This document shows, in pieces, positions 63,133 through 64,000 of a DNA stretch of 64,000 nucleotides. The stretch is from NCBI GenBank assembly GCA_977006965.1, contig OZ345376.1:744001-808000 (forward strand), written 5' to 3'. The stretch comes from Phymatolithon calcareum. Lineage: Eukaryota > Rhodophyta > Florideophyceae > Hapalidiales. The notes beneath the pieces are model-generated. The model did not search any database and was not told where the DNA came from. It saw only the letters and a program-made list of their open reading frames with translations. The position numbers were made by a program, and so were the translations under genes. The first letter of the stretch is position 1. Each line of letters starts with the position of its first letter.

Positions 63133-64000
63133 ATGGACAACTCGCAAGGAACGCTGAAGGTCGAAAAACTCACCGAGACCAATTTCCACGCTTGGAAACA
63201 GAAAATTCAGCTAGTACTATCATTCCGCGAGCTCGATGAGTACATCGAGGTAAGCCCTCCGGCAAGGGACACAGACGAGTTCGAAGTCTGGCGTCGGCAT
63301 GACAATAAGGCTAAAGCGATTATTAGTCTTTCCCTTTCCGATGCCCATCTCGAACATGTTCGAGGTGTTGAAACGGCGAAAGAAATGTGGCAGGCGATTC
63401 TCAACATATTCGAACGCCATACGCTGCTTAATAAACTCGCCGCTCGTCGCAAGTTCTATACCGCCACAATGTTCGAGGGCGAAAAGATACTGCCATACAC
63501 CAACCGAATTCGTCAGCTCGCATCCACACTCAAATCAATGGGTGTTGACATCGACGACAAGGAAATGGCAATGGCTGTCCTGAATGGTCTTCCAGATCGA
63601 TATGACAGTCTCATCAGTGCCTTAGACGCACTTGGGAACGAGGACGAGACATTCTCTCTTGAGTTTGTGAAGAGCCGACTTCTACAAGAGGAGCAACGTA
63701 TGACTATGCGCCTCGAAGCGTCGACGGAGAAGTCTGAGTCCACGGCTCTTGTAAGTGCAACTCAAAATGGTTCATACGCCTACGACCATTGTGATCATTG
63801 CAATCGAGCTGGACATCCTTCTCTCAGGTGTTGGGTCAAGTTTCCACACCTTGCACCACCGGGATACAAACCTCCGGGTCGAAAAGGAAAGAAGGACAAA
63901 CCGACTGCCTTAATTGCTGGTGAAACAGAATCTATTCGTGTCATGTCTGATTCTGACTACGTTTGCTTAATGGCAAAGGTTCAAAACTCAAACATTCCCG
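63133..64000 (+). CDS. Copia E gag (partial, open to window end)
   Basis: ATG at 63133 gives MDNSQGTLKVEKLTETNFHA. About 289 codons without stop or shift. The UBN2-like gag body is conserved (NIFERHTLLNKLAARRKFY), and the zinc knuckle is CDHCNRAGHPSLRC. It is more divergent from A-D than they are from each other, especially in the knuckle flanks and the Lys/Gly-rich linker GRKGKKDKP. The protease and pol should follow outside the window. Confidence 0.85.
   Translation, partial: MDNSQGTLKVEKLTETNFHAWKQKIQLVLSFRELDEYIEVSPPARDTDEFEVWRRHDNKAKAIISLSLSDAHLEHVRGVETAKEMWQAILNIFERHTLLNKLAARRKFYTATMFEGEKILPYTNRIRQLASTLKSMGVDIDDKEMAMAVLNGLPDRYDSLISALDALGNEDETFSLEFVKSRLLQEEQRMTMRLEASTEKSESTALVSATQNGSYAYDHCDHCNRAGHPSLRCWVKFPHLAPPGYKPPGRKGKKDKPTALIAGETESIRVMSDSDYVCLMAKVQNSNIP

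Larger units (their letters stand above)
61958..64000 (+). mobile_element. Copia element E, 5' half, runs off the window
   Basis: 5' LTR 61958-62384, primer-binding site 62385-62398, an unusual leader, one leader unit, and an open gag. Inserted in D after CTCCA (61953-61957). It is the youngest element at its locus by nesting. The 3' half lies beyond the window. Confidence 0.85.

Overview
This window looks like nuclear DNA of a eukaryote. It holds no bacterial-style operons, rRNA genes or tRNA genes. Most of what can be recognised is transposable-element DNA: Ty1/copia LTR retrotransposons, non-LTR retrotransposons (LINEs), a piggyBac-like element and a hAT-like relic. Only two single-exon genes look like host genes: a zinc-knuckle/coiled-coil protein at 3908-4816 and a five-finger C2H2 protein at 19337-20101. 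Intronless genes set in TE-rich DNA would suit a red alga or another intron-poor protist. The sequence does not settle the species and I hold that only weakly.

Layout. At 1-31 kb there is mostly non-coding DNA with old relics: a hAT transposase (1-0.8 kb), a copia LTR end with primer-binding site (about 2.1-2.45 kb), and scattered 3' ends of one LINE family on both strands. From about 15.5 to 23.8 kb the flanks of the C2H2 gene are crowded with the palindromic motif TACTGTAC/GTACAGTA, tetranucleotide microsatellites and long palindromes. At 26-42.5 kb there is a block of LINE pseudogenes. One (35.4-39.55 kb) carries a 2A-like motif, an endonuclease, a reverse transcriptase, a Tudor-like segment, an RNase H and a terminal CCHC motif. 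A piggyBac-like remnant (39.55-40.83 kb) sits at its 3' end.

At 42.5-64 kb there is a nest of related copia elements, called A-F here. A (minus) is split by a solo LTR. F (minus, oldest at its locus) carries a second solo LTR inside its own LTR and is cut by C (plus). B (minus) sits inside the gag of C. C switches from A-like to D-like sequence and ends abruptly against half an LTR of D (plus). D is cut by E (plus), whose gag is open to the window edge. All share the primer-binding site GGTTATGGGCCCAG, which matches the anticodon arm of initiator tRNA-Met, as in Drosophila copia and yeast Ty5. Four of them (A-D) also share a leader containing two copies of a unit of about 55 bp and a conserved small reading frame, while E shows one unit.

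No complete autonomous element is visible. Every full gag-pol frame carries stops, frameshifts or insertions, though B is close to intact. Domain calls rest on motif recognition by eye; no database search or alignment program was run.
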